A stretch of 64,000 nt of DNA from Photobacterium atrarenae (GTDB taxonomy: Bacteria; Pseudomonadota; Gammaproteobacteria; Enterobacterales; Vibrionaceae): NCBI RefSeq assembly GCF_024380015.1, contig NZ_CP101509.1, forward strand, positions 186,001 to 250,000. Reading direction: 5' to 3'. Under the pieces are notes generated by a model. That model saw only the letters and a program-made list of their open reading frames with translations. It was not told the DNA's origin and made no database searches. The translations under genes and the position numbers were made by a program. Every line of letters starts with the position of its first letter. The stretch's first letter is position 1. Positions 41,691 through 50,223 of the stretch are shown here, piece by piece.

Positions 41691-42107
41691 CTATAACGGG
41701 AAGCGGATCCCGATCGCCCCTTCAAACCGGGAGTCGGAATCCTCATGGAAGTATTGAGCCATCACGCCCTCCGCATAGAGATCGAAAGTGTCAAAAGGGA
41801 TTTCCATGCCCAAGCCGGCACGAACAGCCAGCTGATAAGACTCATCATCGACCCATTGCACACCAGTGATGAGGTGAAACGGTGAATACAGCGAGCCTTG
41901 GCTGAGATCGGAAGCATTCCACAGCGCATCTGCCGTCACACTTAAGGTATCTAACCCGAGAGAAAACTGCGCATCCTGTCGGTATTTCACCGTCAGTCCA
42001 GACGACGGATCCCCCACATAGACGCCAGCGGTGAGTGGTGACTTTGCTGCGAAAACCTGCTGTGGTAGTGCCAAAGTAAGAGCCAGTAATAATGCGCGTT
42101 TATACAT
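41691..42107 (-). CDS. Small exported beta-barrel-like protein
   Basis: A 138-residue protein with a signal peptide (ALLLALTLALPQQVFA then AKS) and alternating amphipathic strands (LTVKYRQDAQFSLGLDTLSV, YQLAVRAGLGMEIPFDTFDL, EGAIGIRFPL). A C-terminal Phe/Leu ending is usual for outer-membrane barrels. The family is unknown. The start ATG 42107 lies 157 bases upstream of msrP on the other strand. Confidence 0.72.
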   Translation of the reverse strand: MYKRALLLALTLALPQQVFAAKSPLTAGVYVGDPSSGLTVKYRQDAQFSLGLDTLSVTADALWNASDLSQGSLYSPFHLITGVQWVDDESYQLAVRAGLGMEIPFDTFDLYAEGVMAQYFHEDSDSRFEGAIGIRFPL

Positions 42108-42263
42108 CCCTATTCCCTGAAGCTGTAAATCTCAGTATCGCGGCGCAACATAACCTCTTTCAGAAAAAATGCAAAGGGCAATATCATGAAATTTATATGC
42201 GTGTGACCGGGTCTACTGATCCATCAAGCGTTTGCGAAAAACCCAATTGGTCAAAGGACGATT

Positions 42264-43280
42264 ATGTATATCAAGAAAACACCAGACTGGTCACTGAAGG
42301 AAAGTGATGCCACCCCAGAGCCCATTTACCGCCAGCGCCGGGAAATCCTGAAAAAGCTGGGAATTACCCTGGTGGGGATGCCTCTGGCCACGCATGCCGA
42401 CGCCGGTCTGTTTGATAGCCTTCTGGGATCCGAGCCCAAGCAGACCCCGGATAAGCGTCGGGCGCTTGCAAGTCAGAGCTCTGCATATTCAAATCGTTCG
42501 CTCTCACTGACACCAGAAGAGAAAATCCTCAAATACAATAACTTTTATGAGTTCGGGACCGATAAATCGGACCCGGCTGCCCGCTCCGGTAACTTCAAGA
42601 CTAACCCATGGACCGTAGAAGTCGGCGGACTGGTACACAACCCCCTCACCCTGGGCTATGAAGATATTTTCAGCAAATTCCCTCTGGAAGAGCGTATATA
42701 CCGCCTACGCTGTGTTGAAGCCTGGTCAATGAACGTTCCCTGGATCGGCTTTCCCTTAGCCAGCCTGCTACGCCTGGCAAACCCGATGGGCAAGGCGAAA
42801 TATGTCGCTTTTCAGACTTTGTACGATCCGAAGCAAATGCCGGGACAAGCTTCCAGAAGATTGGGAGGTGGGATCGATTACCCCTATGTGGAAGGGTTGC
42901 GGCTGGATGAAGCCATGCATCCACTGACCCTGATCGCGGTTGGCCTCTACGGCAAAAACCTGGCACCGCAAAACGGTGCGCCGATCCGACTGGTCGTGCC
43001 CTGGAAATACGGCTTCAAAAGCATTAAGTCAATTGTCCGTATCCAGTTGACCGACCGTCAGCCACCGACTACCTGGAATTTACTGGCACCTCATGAGTAC
43101 GGATTCTATGCCAATGTGAACCCAACAGTAGATCACCCCCGCTGGAGCCAGGCCAGTGAAAGGTTTATCGGCGAAGGCAGCCTGTTCAGCAGTCGCCGCC
43201 AGCCGACCCTGATGTTCAATGGCTATGCTGATCAGGTGGCCCGGCTGTACAAAGGCATGGACTTGAGGAAGCAGTTTTAA
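42264..43280 (+). CDS. msrP: MsrP, periplasmic methionine-sulfoxide reductase catalytic subunit
   Basis: A 338-residue molybdopterin enzyme (YedY/MsrP). A twin-Arg export region is present ([20 protein letters not shown]), and the molybdenum-ligating Cys is in [15 protein letters not shown]. Other family blocks are [25 protein letters not shown] and [20 protein letters not shown]. It repairs oxidised Met in periplasmic proteins with electrons from MsrQ. The stop overlaps the msrQ start (TAATG). Both look intact. Confidence 0.95.
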   Translation: MYIKKTPDWSLKESDATPEPIYRQRREILKKLGITLVGMPLATHADAGLFDSLLGSEPKQTPDKRRALASQSSAYSNRSLSLTPEEKILKYNNFYEFGTDKSDPAARSGNFKTNPWTVEVGGLVHNPLTLGYEDIFSKFPLEERIYRLRCVEAWSMNVPWIGFPLASLLRLANPMGKAKYVAFQTLYDPKQMPGQASRRLGGGIDYPYVEGLRLDEAMHPLTLIAVGLYGKNLAPQNGAPIRLVVPWKYGFKSIKSIVRIQLTDRQPPTTWNLLAPHEYGFYANVNPTVDHPRWSQASERFIGEGSLFSSRRQPTLMFNGYADQVARLYKGMDLRKQF

Positions 43281-43912
43281 TGAAGCTCACGGCACGTCAT
43301 ATCACCGGGCTGAAAGTAGTCATTCATCTGATTTCGCTAGCTTTTGTCGCCCTGCTGATCACCAACACTCTGTCAGGCGGTTTCGGCGCTGATCCGGTGG
43401 AGGGCCTGAGCCACTTTACCGGCAAAGCCGCCCTGAACACCTTGATCCTGACTCTGCTGATCTCACCTGTGGCGCGCAAGTTCAGACAAGGGGCGCTGAT
43501 GAAAGTGCGCCGGTTGCTGGGACTCTACAGCTTTTTCTGGGCTGTATTGCACCTGGGGGTTTATCTGGCCCTGGACCTCGGTTTCAATGGCTCCCTGCTG
43601 CTGAGTGAAATTGTCGCCCGGCCTTATTTAACCCTGGGTGCCATATGCTGGCTGATCCTGCTGGCTTTGGCCGTAACCTCCACCCAGGGCATGCAACGAC
43701 GCTTAGGTCCACGTTGGCAGAAACTCCATAACTGGGTCTATCTTGCCATTCTGCTGGCACCAATCCACTATTACTGGTCGGTCAAATCCGGCTTGGTAGA
43801 GCCTGCGATTTATATCGTCATTGCCCTGATTCTACTCAGCTTTCGCCACAAGACGATACGGCGTTGGCTACCCGGCCTCCCGTTGCGCCGCCCCTCAACA
43901 GAGCGGAGCTAA
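43280..43912 (+). CDS. msrQ: MsrQ, haem-binding membrane subunit of the MsrPQ system
   Basis: A 210-residue inner-membrane protein with about six helices; His residues for haem b are in KVVIHLISLAF, WAVLHLGVYLAL and QKLHNWVYLAILLAPIHYYW. It passes electrons from the quinol/flavin pool to MsrP. The start shares one base with the msrP stop. A terminator hairpin follows ten bases later. Confidence 0.95.
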   Translation: MKLTARHITGLKVVIHLISLAFVALLITNTLSGGFGADPVEGLSHFTGKAALNTLILTLLISPVARKFRQGALMKVRRLLGLYSFFWAVLHLGVYLALDLGFNGSLLLSEIVARPYLTLGAICWLILLALAVTSTQGMQRRLGPRWQKLHNWVYLAILLAPIHYYWSVKSGLVEPAIYIVIALILLSFRHKTIRRWLPGLPLRRPSTERS

Positions 43913-43921
43913 ATCATTTCG

Positions 43922-43959
43922 GCAGCCTGGGAACGCAAACTGAGTGCCAGGCTGCATTT
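43922..43959 (+). terminator. Terminator after msrPQ
   Basis: Perfect 9-bp stem GCAGCCTGG / CCAGGCTGC with a 16-base loop, followed by ATTTT. Confidence 0.75.
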
Positions 43960-44101
43960 TCCCGTCCTAACCCCCTGAAAAACCATCAAGCCCGTGCTGA
44001 TTTTCTGATAGGATAAGCACTTCGCGTGTTTTCGGGCTGCCAGCGTGAGCGATCATCAAACGCAATGTGGCAGGCAGCTCGTTTGATGAGGCTAAACTTT
44101 C

Positions 44102-44731
44102 TTGATCAGTGATCTACTCTCCGTCAGTATTCAACAATTTAAAGCTGACTGCTTGCAGCTCTGTGAGCAGCATTATCCGACGGTACACAACCGGGGAATG
44201 CGTGGAGACCACCTGGGTAAAGCACTGTGTCGCCGGATTGTTGCAACGCTGAGCCAGGCCGACATTCCAGCCCAGCTGCAGGTTTTAGAGCAAGAAGGCA
44301 AGGCTGACCAGCCGATCTTTCGGCTTGAGACCCCCCAGTTCACCCTCTGGGTTGTTGCTCATCGCTTGGTCAGTGCAAACCTGGCACGTCGGGAGTCACT
44401 TGTTGCAGCCGTTGATTCCGTCAAAACCGCATGCCAGGCCCATTCCCATCCGCATTACCTGATTTTGGTCGCCGATCACTGGTTTGACCGCAGCAAGGCC
44501 AGTAAAGAGCTGCCGGCCTGGTGGCTGGGACAACTCCCGGATAATATCAACGACTATCAGGCTGATGGTATTCGCCTGCTCGACAGCGCACAATCCTTCC
44601 CTGAAACGCTTGCCCAGCGACTGCACATCATGGACGGAACGCACCAGATCCACCACCCTCTGAAGCGCCACAGCGACGGTAAAACCGTTCACCGCTATCT
44701 CCTGCTCACTGCCGTGTACCCGTTACTATGA
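44102..44731 (+). CDS. Hypothetical protein coupled to a MATE transporter
   Basis: A 209-residue soluble protein. I do not recognise the family. It is rich in His, Trp and Gln with segments such as MRGDHLGKALCRRIVATLSQ, FTLWVVAHRLVSANLARRES and HYLILVADHWFDRSKASKEL, suggesting a mixed alpha/beta fold. The start is TTG 44102, ten bases after GAGG; no ATG is better. Its stop overlaps the MATE ATG (ATGA), so it is translationally coupled to the pump and may assist or regulate it. Confidence 0.72.
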   Translation: MISDLLSVSIQQFKADCLQLCEQHYPTVHNRGMRGDHLGKALCRRIVATLSQADIPAQLQVLEQEGKADQPIFRLETPQFTLWVVAHRLVSANLARRESLVAAVDSVKTACQAHSHPHYLILVADHWFDRSKASKELPAWWLGQLPDNINDYQADGIRLLDSAQSFPETLAQRLHIMDGTHQIHHPLKRHSDGKTVHRYLLLTAVYPLL

Positions 44732-46077
44732 CCACGTCCCCATCTCACCTCGCGCTGCGGGATGACAGCATTTTCAAGCTGTTTGTTCGCTATACCGTTC
44801 CGACAATCGCCGCCATGCTGGTCACCGGGATTTACGTCACGGTCGACGGCATGTTTGTTGGCCACTTCATCGGCGAACAGGGTCTGGCGGGGATCATGCT
44901 GGGTTATCCGATCGGCTCGGTTCTTTATGCCGTCGGAGCCATGATTGGGATGGGGGCATCGGCGCTGGTTTCCATGAAACTGGGGGAAGGCAACACCCGC
45001 GCTGCACAGCAAATCGCCGGGCAAACCTTAACGCTCTGCGCCATTGCCGCCCTGATTGTGTGTACGCTGGGGGTTGTCTGCCGGGATGACTTGCTCAGCT
45101 GGCTCGGGGCAGAAGGTGAAATCCTGCAGATGGCTTCGGACTATCTGCTGTGGTATTTCGCGCTGGGCATTTTCCCGATCCTCGCGATGGCCTTTTCAGC
45201 CCTGCTGCGCAACGATGGTCAGCCCAACCGGGTCACATTGATCATGATCTTCGGCGGCATCCTCAACGTGTTTCTCGACTGGCTGTTTATTGTGGTGCTT
45301 CCCTGGGGGCTAACCGGTGCAGCCATTGCCACCATGCTCTCTCAGGCGGTGACCGCCTTGCTCTGTCTACAGCACTTTTTTAGCTCAAGAGCCACCTTGC
45401 GGATCCACAAACACACCCTGAAACTGACCTGGCAAAACACCTTGGAGATCTGCCGGCTGGGTTTTTCCAGCTTGCTGATGTACCTCTATTTATCCGTCGT
45501 CCTGACGCTGCACAACAAGGCGTTTCTCTGGGTCGGGGACGCCATGGATGTCGCCGCCTACGGTGTCGTCAGCTACACCGAGGCTTTTTTCTACCTGGTT
45601 TTCGAGGGGATCGCCCTGGGTATTCAGCCAATCACCAGCTATAACACCGGCGCCGGCCAAACAGACCGCGTCATCCAGACCCGAAACCTGGCGTTTGCTG
45701 TCACCTTACTGGTTGCGCTGAGCGGAATGGCAGTCATTTACAGTTTCCCGGAGTATTTCGTCTATCTGTTTGCCGGCACCCAAACCAGCATCTTGCCGGA
45801 TGCGGTCCAGGGGATGCAGCTCTACTTCTGGGGATTACCGATGGAAGGATTGCTACTGGTTGGTGCCACCTACTTCCAGTCCATCAACCGTCCCAAAGAG
45901 GCATCCCTGCTGACAGGCGGCAAACTGGTTCTAATCAGCGGTTTCATCTTCGCTTTTGCCGCGCTGGCCGGAATTCACGGCGTTTGGATGGCGCTGCCAG
46001 TCTGCAGCAGCCTGCTCACTGTCTGGTTACTGCTGAGTTTGCGCAAGAACGTCCGGCCGGTGTATTCAGTCGCCTAA
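44728..46077 (+). CDS. MATE-family multidrug efflux transporter
   Basis: A 449-residue inner-membrane transporter with about 12 helices in two MATE halves. Family traits include the N-half GMFVGHFIGEQGLAGIMLGYP and MGASALVSMKLGEGN, and the C-half IALGIQPITSYNTGAGQ. It exports drugs or metabolites using Na+ or H+. It is coupled to the upstream unknown gene and convergent with a BaeR-like regulator; the adjacent BaeSR-like system may control it (inference). Confidence 0.92.
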   Translation: MTTSPSHLALRDDSIFKLFVRYTVPTIAAMLVTGIYVTVDGMFVGHFIGEQGLAGIMLGYPIGSVLYAVGAMIGMGASALVSMKLGEGNTRAAQQIAGQTLTLCAIAALIVCTLGVVCRDDLLSWLGAEGEILQMASDYLLWYFALGIFPILAMAFSALLRNDGQPNRVTLIMIFGGILNVFLDWLFIVVLPWGLTGAAIATMLSQAVTALLCLQHFFSSRATLRIHKHTLKLTWQNTLEICRLGFSSLLMYLYLSVVLTLHNKAFLWVGDAMDVAAYGVVSYTEAFFYLVFEGIALGIQPITSYNTGAGQTDRVIQTRNLAFAVTLLVALSGMAVIYSFPEYFVYLFAGTQTSILPDAVQGMQLYFWGLPMEGLLLVGATYFQSINRPKEASLLTGGKLVLISGFIFAFAALAGIHGVWMALPVCSSLLTVWLLLSLRKNVRPVYSVA

Positions 46078-46090
46078 GCGATTCAATCAC

Positions 46091-46119
46091 AAAACAGGCA
46101 GCCGGAGCTACCTGTTTTC
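46091..46119. terminator. Bidirectional terminator between MATE and BaeR-like genes
   Basis: Stem AAAACAGGCAGC / GCTACCTGTTTT (one mismatch) around CGGA with A/T flanks on both sides. Confidence 0.8.
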
Positions 46120-46121
46120 TT

Positions 46122-46820
46122 TCAGAAGTATTCGAGCTTGTAGCCGGCACCGTATACCGAGTGGATCAGCTCTTCATCCGGCTGAACCTCGGTAAACTTC
46201 TTCCGCAGCTTTTTAATATGACTGTCAATGGTACGCTCACTGACAATCCGGTTGTCCCGGTAAATCGCTTCCATCAGCTGACTGCGGGAATAGACTCGGC
46301 CCGGCGACGAGGCCAGAACATCCAACATCGCAAATTCAACCGCGGTCAAATCCAGCGCCTGACCTTTTAACGTCGCTTTAAACTTCGTTTTATCCAGCTG
46401 AAGAACCGGCGCCGCCGGTGTTTCAGCCTCCGTTTCCGGAATAAAATGCTGTGGTACCAGCGAGTAGCGCCTGAGTACGGCCTTCACGCGTGCCACCACC
46501 TCACGCAAACTGCATGGCTTACAAATATAATCATCCGCCCCGATTTCCAGGCCAATCAAGCGATCGATTTCATCAACCTTTGCTGTCACCATCAAAATAG
46601 GGACCTGGGTAAACGTCCGCAATTCCCGGCATATCGAGACCCCGTCTTTCCCCGGCAGCATACAATCCAGCAAGATGAGATCCGGCTGATTCGTTTTCAC
46701 CCACGCAACAACCCCGCTCCCTTCATGCAATGCACTGGTCCGATAGCCGGCTGCCTTCAGGTAATCCTCTGTCAGCGCAGCCAGCTGCACTTCGTCTTCT
46801 ACAACTAAAATATGTTCCAT
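46122..46820 (-). CDS. BaeR-like OmpR-family response regulator
   Basis: A 232-residue regulator starting MEHILVVEDEVQLAAL. The phospho-acceptor is in LILLDCMLPGKDG, Lys in DYICKPCSLREVV. Winged helix: LTAVEFAMLDVLASSPGRVY and SERTIDSHIKKLRKKF, ending SVYGAGYKLEYF; this resembles BaeR. The ATG at 46820 shares one base with the kinase stop (TAATG). E. coli BaeR controls efflux pumps in response to envelope stress; the convergent MATE gene is the nearest candidate target. Confidence 0.9.
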   Translation of the reverse strand: MEHILVVEDEVQLAALTEDYLKAAGYRTSALHEGSGVVAWVKTNQPDLILLDCMLPGKDGVSICRELRTFTQVPILMVTAKVDEIDRLIGLEIGADDYICKPCSLREVVARVKAVLRRYSLVPQHFIPETEAETPAAPVLQLDKTKFKATLKGQALDLTAVEFAMLDVLASSPGRVYSRSQLMEAIYRDNRIVSERTIDSHIKKLRKKFTEVQPDEELIHSVYGAGYKLEYF

Positions 46821-48397
46821 TATTGCTCCAAGGTGATGCCGACTTGTATACTCACGCCGCCAAGCTCTGAATGTTCTGCAGATAATTGCATGCCATGCGC
46901 TTCGGCAATACTGCGACAAATAGACAAGCCCAGGCCTGCCCCACCAGATTTATTACGCTGTCTCGCCGGGTCGGCGCGAAACAGCCGCTCAAACATCTGC
47001 GCCAAATCATCGTCTGACAGACCCGGCGCTGAATCATTAAATGCAATTTGTAAGTGGCTGTGCTGGTGCTGACAGACCACTTCAAGCTTCCCACCAGCGT
47101 CGGTATATTTCAGTGAGTTTTTGAGCAGATTTGAAAACAGTTGCTGAATGCGGATCTGATCCAGCTCCATTGTCAGGGCCATCATGGTTTCACGCTCACC
47201 GATATATCGCACAGTCAGTTCCAGTCCTTTTTCATCAAAAGCATCACGGTACAAGTCGACACATTGTTCCATGAGTGCCACCGGTGGGGCAGAAAACTTA
47301 TCATAACTCAGGGCGCCAATATCGCTGAGCGACAGCTCATACAAATCATTTACCAAGTGCGATAAATGCGTGACATTGTGGTGAATCGATTTCATGGTCG
47401 ATTCACCGTTTTGCCTGACACCATCCTGAACCGCTTCCACTTCCGCCTGCATGATTGCCAGCGGGTTTCGCAGCTCATGAGAAATATCTGCGATCCACTG
47501 CTGCCTGGCGCGCTCATTCTGCTCCAGTACCGCAGCCAGGTGATTAATGTCGCTTGCCAACTGACCCAGCTCATCTTCACGCTCAATTTTAACCCGAGTT
47601 TCATAAGTACCAAGCGCCAACTGACGCACACCATTGTTAAAGACCTCAATGGTTTTCAATAATGAATGAGCCCAGGGGAACGCGATGGCCAGCGTCAAGC
47701 CGCAGGATACCGCCCATATCCAAATCAGGCTGGAATTAAACTCTTCGACAAACTGAGCTTCTGTCGCCTCAGCCAGAGTCTCCGGCTGGATATAACCCAG
47801 ATACCCGATAATCTCTCCCTGATGGTGTAAAGGGTGTAAGATCTGATCCTCATGTTGTAACGGACCGACAATTTTTTTCTTTTCCGCATCCAGCAAAAAA
47901 ACCCGCAACTCAAAATCGCTGTGGACCACATCGCCCAGCCTCGGGCGAGGATGCTTCGGTGGTCGCCCCTCGCCCAACCCCGGACCACCCGCTGACGGTG
48001 GCGGCGGATGACGTTCATAACGAACCATGCCATCCGGCGGGGGGTGCATAAACTCAGGTTCAAACTCTTTCGCGAAATCTGAGATTTGCGTGGGTTGCCA
48101 TTGCGGCGCCTCAACCTCGCCCTTGGTTGAGTTCACCAGCTTCGGCCACCAGAGGTGCGGACTCACGCGCTGCTCCAGGTAGCCGGGTAACGCCTGCTCC
48201 AGTAACGCAATGAGCTGCTCCGTGCGCTGCTGCTCGGTACTGTTCACATAGCGCATTAAGCCGTTGTCCATTGAAAGTTTGGTCAACGCCACCATGGTGA
48301 CCGAGCCAATCAAGGTGGTGACCACAATCATGATAATGGCCTTTAGCCGGATATAGCTTCGAACACCCCCGGTCAACTTCCGTATCATTGTTCCCAT
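46820..48397 (-). CDS. BaeS-like sensor histidine kinase with proline-rich sensor insert
   Basis: A 525-residue kinase with an N-terminal membrane helix (AIIMIVVTTLIGSVTMVAL), a large periplasmic region and a second helix near residues 225-245, then HAMP. Acceptor box: ADISHELRNPLAIMQAEVEA; N box SNLLKNSLKYTDAGG; G box FNDSAPGLSDDDL and GGAGLGLSICRSI. The periplasmic part contains an unusual Pro/Gly/His-rich stretch near residues 128-155 (HPPPPSAGGPGLGEG...). The start is uncertain between ATG 48397 and 48388. Confidence 0.88.
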   Translation of the reverse strand: MGTMIRKLTGGVRSYIRLKAIIMIVVTTLIGSVTMVALTKLSMDNGLMRYVNSTEQQRTEQLIALLEQALPGYLEQRVSPHLWWPKLVNSTKGEVEAPQWQPTQISDFAKEFEPEFMHPPPDGMVRYERHPPPPSAGGPGLGEGRPPKHPRPRLGDVVHSDFELRVFLLDAEKKKIVGPLQHEDQILHPLHHQGEIIGYLGYIQPETLAEATEAQFVEEFNSSLIWIWAVSCGLTLAIAFPWAHSLLKTIEVFNNGVRQLALGTYETRVKIEREDELGQLASDINHLAAVLEQNERARQQWIADISHELRNPLAIMQAEVEAVQDGVRQNGESTMKSIHHNVTHLSHLVNDLYELSLSDIGALSYDKFSAPPVALMEQCVDLYRDAFDEKGLELTVRYIGERETMMALTMELDQIRIQQLFSNLLKNSLKYTDAGGKLEVVCQHQHSHLQIAFNDSAPGLSDDDLAQMFERLFRADPARQRNKSGGAGLGLSICRSIAEAHGMQLSAEHSELGGVSIQVGITLEQ

Positions 48398-48602
48398 ATT
48401 CTGTTTGCCTACTGCCTCGATTGACCCACATCCCGCAGGAAGGGGCGGCCATTAATGTAAGAAGGTCTCTCAAGCACTCTTCATCATCAAACACGCTCTC
48501 CTCAAATCACTGCTGCGTCTGAAGATCGAGCCATACTTGCTGAACATCGCACCTTGAAGTGTCAGGAATATAAGATACTGTTTTAGACGGGGCACGTCAT
48601 AT

Positions 48603-48841
48603 TTATAATTCGAAGATGAATTCAGCAAATTGGCTTCGCGGCTCAGTCAATAACACTCGATCTTCTCGCAAAGATTCCCCCGCCACATTCCGCGGACCGC
48701 TTGTTGCAACCACAATGAAAGCGATGACCACCAGGAAATATTCCAGCACCGAAACGCTGATCAGCCAGAGGTTGTCGAGCAGACGGAGAGGTAAACACCG
48801 AACAGTGACACGACCAGCGCGAGATACTTACTCATTTTCAT
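48603..48841 (-). pseudogene. Small two-helix membrane protein with a frameshift
   Basis: Minus-strand ATG 48841 (and ATG 48835, after AAGG) opens MKMSKYLALVVSLFGVYLSV, a membrane helix. The frame stops soon after, but another frame continues LLDNLWLISVSVLEYFLVVI then AFIVVATSGPRNV and a polar tail ending EFIFEL at TAA 48603. The total of 239 bases is one short of a whole codon number, so a single-base deletion or sequencing error in the run TTTACCTCTCCGTC would explain it. No family is recognised. Confidence 0.55.
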
Positions 48842-48874
48842 CCTTACCTTGCTGAGGGATCAAACATGGCTAGT

Positions 48875-48931
48875 GTGTGCGAAGCCGTGTGCGAAGCCGT
48901 GTGCGAAGCCGTGTGCGAAGCCGTGTGCGAA
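48875..48931. repeat. 12-bp minisatellite (GTGTGCGAAGCC)
   Basis: Four complete copies of GTGTGCGAAGCC plus nine bases of a fifth, with no mismatches. It lies in the non-coding stretch between a frameshifted gene and a 2OG oxygenase gene. On the minus strand it would read as His-Thr-Ala-Ser repeats, but no supported ORF uses it. Confidence 0.9.
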
Positions 48932-49082
48932 CCAGCTGATGACATCAATCGATGATGTATGCAAGTTGGTCTGAGTGCGATGATAATAGTAAGGCGGTAT
49001 TGAGGAGGAATTAGGGATGAAATGTGCAAAGAATATGGAAAGGATACCGGCCGCGTTCACCGGTACCCACAGCATAAAAGGC
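48932..49082. other. Non-coding remainder between the minisatellite and the oxygenase gene
   Basis: Part of a 240-base spacer downstream of the minus-strand 2OG oxygenase stop. I see no clear terminator hairpin with T-run or coding frame. Confidence 0.4.
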
Positions 49083-49922
49083 TTAGATCACACCCAGCTC
49101 TTTCAGGCGCTCCATCAGATAGCTATGCGCGGTATGGCGCTCTGACAGCACGACCTCAGGTTTCGGGTGCAGGAACAGCGGCAGGGAGATGCGCGCTTTC
49201 GTTTTGTCCGTCCCTTCCGGGTTAATCACACGGTGTGTCGTCGACGGGAAGTAACCCCCAGACGCTTCTTGCAACATATCCCCAATATTGATGATCAGGT
49301 TGCCGAAATCACACGGTACATCCAGCCAGTCACCTTCTTTGGTTTGCACTTGCAGGCCCGGCTCATTGGCCGCCGGAAGTACAGTCAGCAGGTTGATATC
49401 TTCATGCGCCCCGGCACGAATTGCGCCCATCTCTTCGTCACCTTTCAGCGGCGGATAGTGCAAGACACGCAATAGGGTTTTATCACTACCGTCGATCATG
49501 CTCGACAGTGATTGTGAATACAGCGCGGACACATGGTCTGGTGAGTGTTTCTCGACCCAAGAAAGCAACTCAGCAGCCAGTTTATTGGCTTCCTCGTAAT
49601 AGTTTTGCAGCTCTTCACGCAGTGCTTCCGGACACTGGCCCCACGGGTAGAAGTGGAAGTACTCTTTGATGTCTTTCTTCGTGTGGCCTTTTGCGACTTC
49701 AGACACCTCTGCCGGGAAAAAGCCGTCTTGTGTTTCAACGTTGAAGTAGTAGTCCTGCTTCTCGTCACTGTTGAAAAAAGTGTTCCAATGCTCATAGATT
49801 GAGCTCACCAGCTTCTGCTGGATCGGATGGTTCTTCAGGACCCCGAATCCCGTGTTACGTAAGGATTCAACAAATAGTTCTTCAGCATTTTCTGCGGTGT
49901 AATCGACGGCTTCCAATTTCAT
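49083..49922 (-). CDS. 2OG-Fe(II) oxygenase, isopenicillin-N-synthase family
   Basis: A 279-residue dioxygenase. The N-terminal DIOX_N-type part has NTGFGVLKNHPI; the core iron ligands are H-x-D in AGAHEDINLLTVL and the distal His in FPSTTHRVINPEG, with the 2OG-binding Arg-x-Ser in KARISLPLFLHPKPE. Similar proteobacterial enzymes are annotated as 2OG-dependent ethylene/succinate-forming or IPNS-like without known substrate. Start ATG 49922; the ribosome site is weak (AAAGAAGAAAAAGTT). It stands alone. Confidence 0.88.
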   Translation of the reverse strand: MKLEAVDYTAENAEELFVESLRNTGFGVLKNHPIQQKLVSSIYEHWNTFFNSDEKQDYYFNVETQDGFFPAEVSEVAKGHTKKDIKEYFHFYPWGQCPEALREELQNYYEEANKLAAELLSWVEKHSPDHVSALYSQSLSSMIDGSDKTLLRVLHYPPLKGDEEMGAIRAGAHEDINLLTVLPAANEPGLQVQTKEGDWLDVPCDFGNLIINIGDMLQEASGGYFPSTTHRVINPEGTDKTKARISLPLFLHPKPEVVLSERHTAHSYLMERLKELGVI

Positions 49923-50223
49923 AACTTTTTCTTCTTTGGCTGACAGATTCGTACGAAGTATAGCGATTCAAAGAAAAGGGTTTCCCGGGCTGATACATCG
50001 CCAGCCCATTTTCATTAATGTCGCATACCCTGAGTCTCAAGCGGATTCTATTGACTCTATCTGCGTGTCACAAGAAAGAAACACAGCTAAAAAGGAAACA
50101 CTGCGTTTATAAGCAGAAACAATTAAACGATTGCCTAACCGTTTGCGCCGAATGCAACTGCGGAGCGCCGGTTTCCCCCGCCGTCCTGGATCGTATGGCT
50201 CCTCGCCTCAATGACCGTGAGCA
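49923..50223. other. Spacer between the oxygenase and chemoreceptor genes
   Basis: About 301 bases on the upstream side of the oxygenase gene. Presumably holds its promoter. Short frames on the plus strand lack ribosome sites. No terminator for the chemoreceptor is evident. Confidence 0.4.

Noticed and set aside
48844..49029. ORF through the minisatellite encoding His-Thr-Ala-Ser repeats
   Set aside because: No ribosome site, frame exists only because the 12-bp unit is divisible by three.
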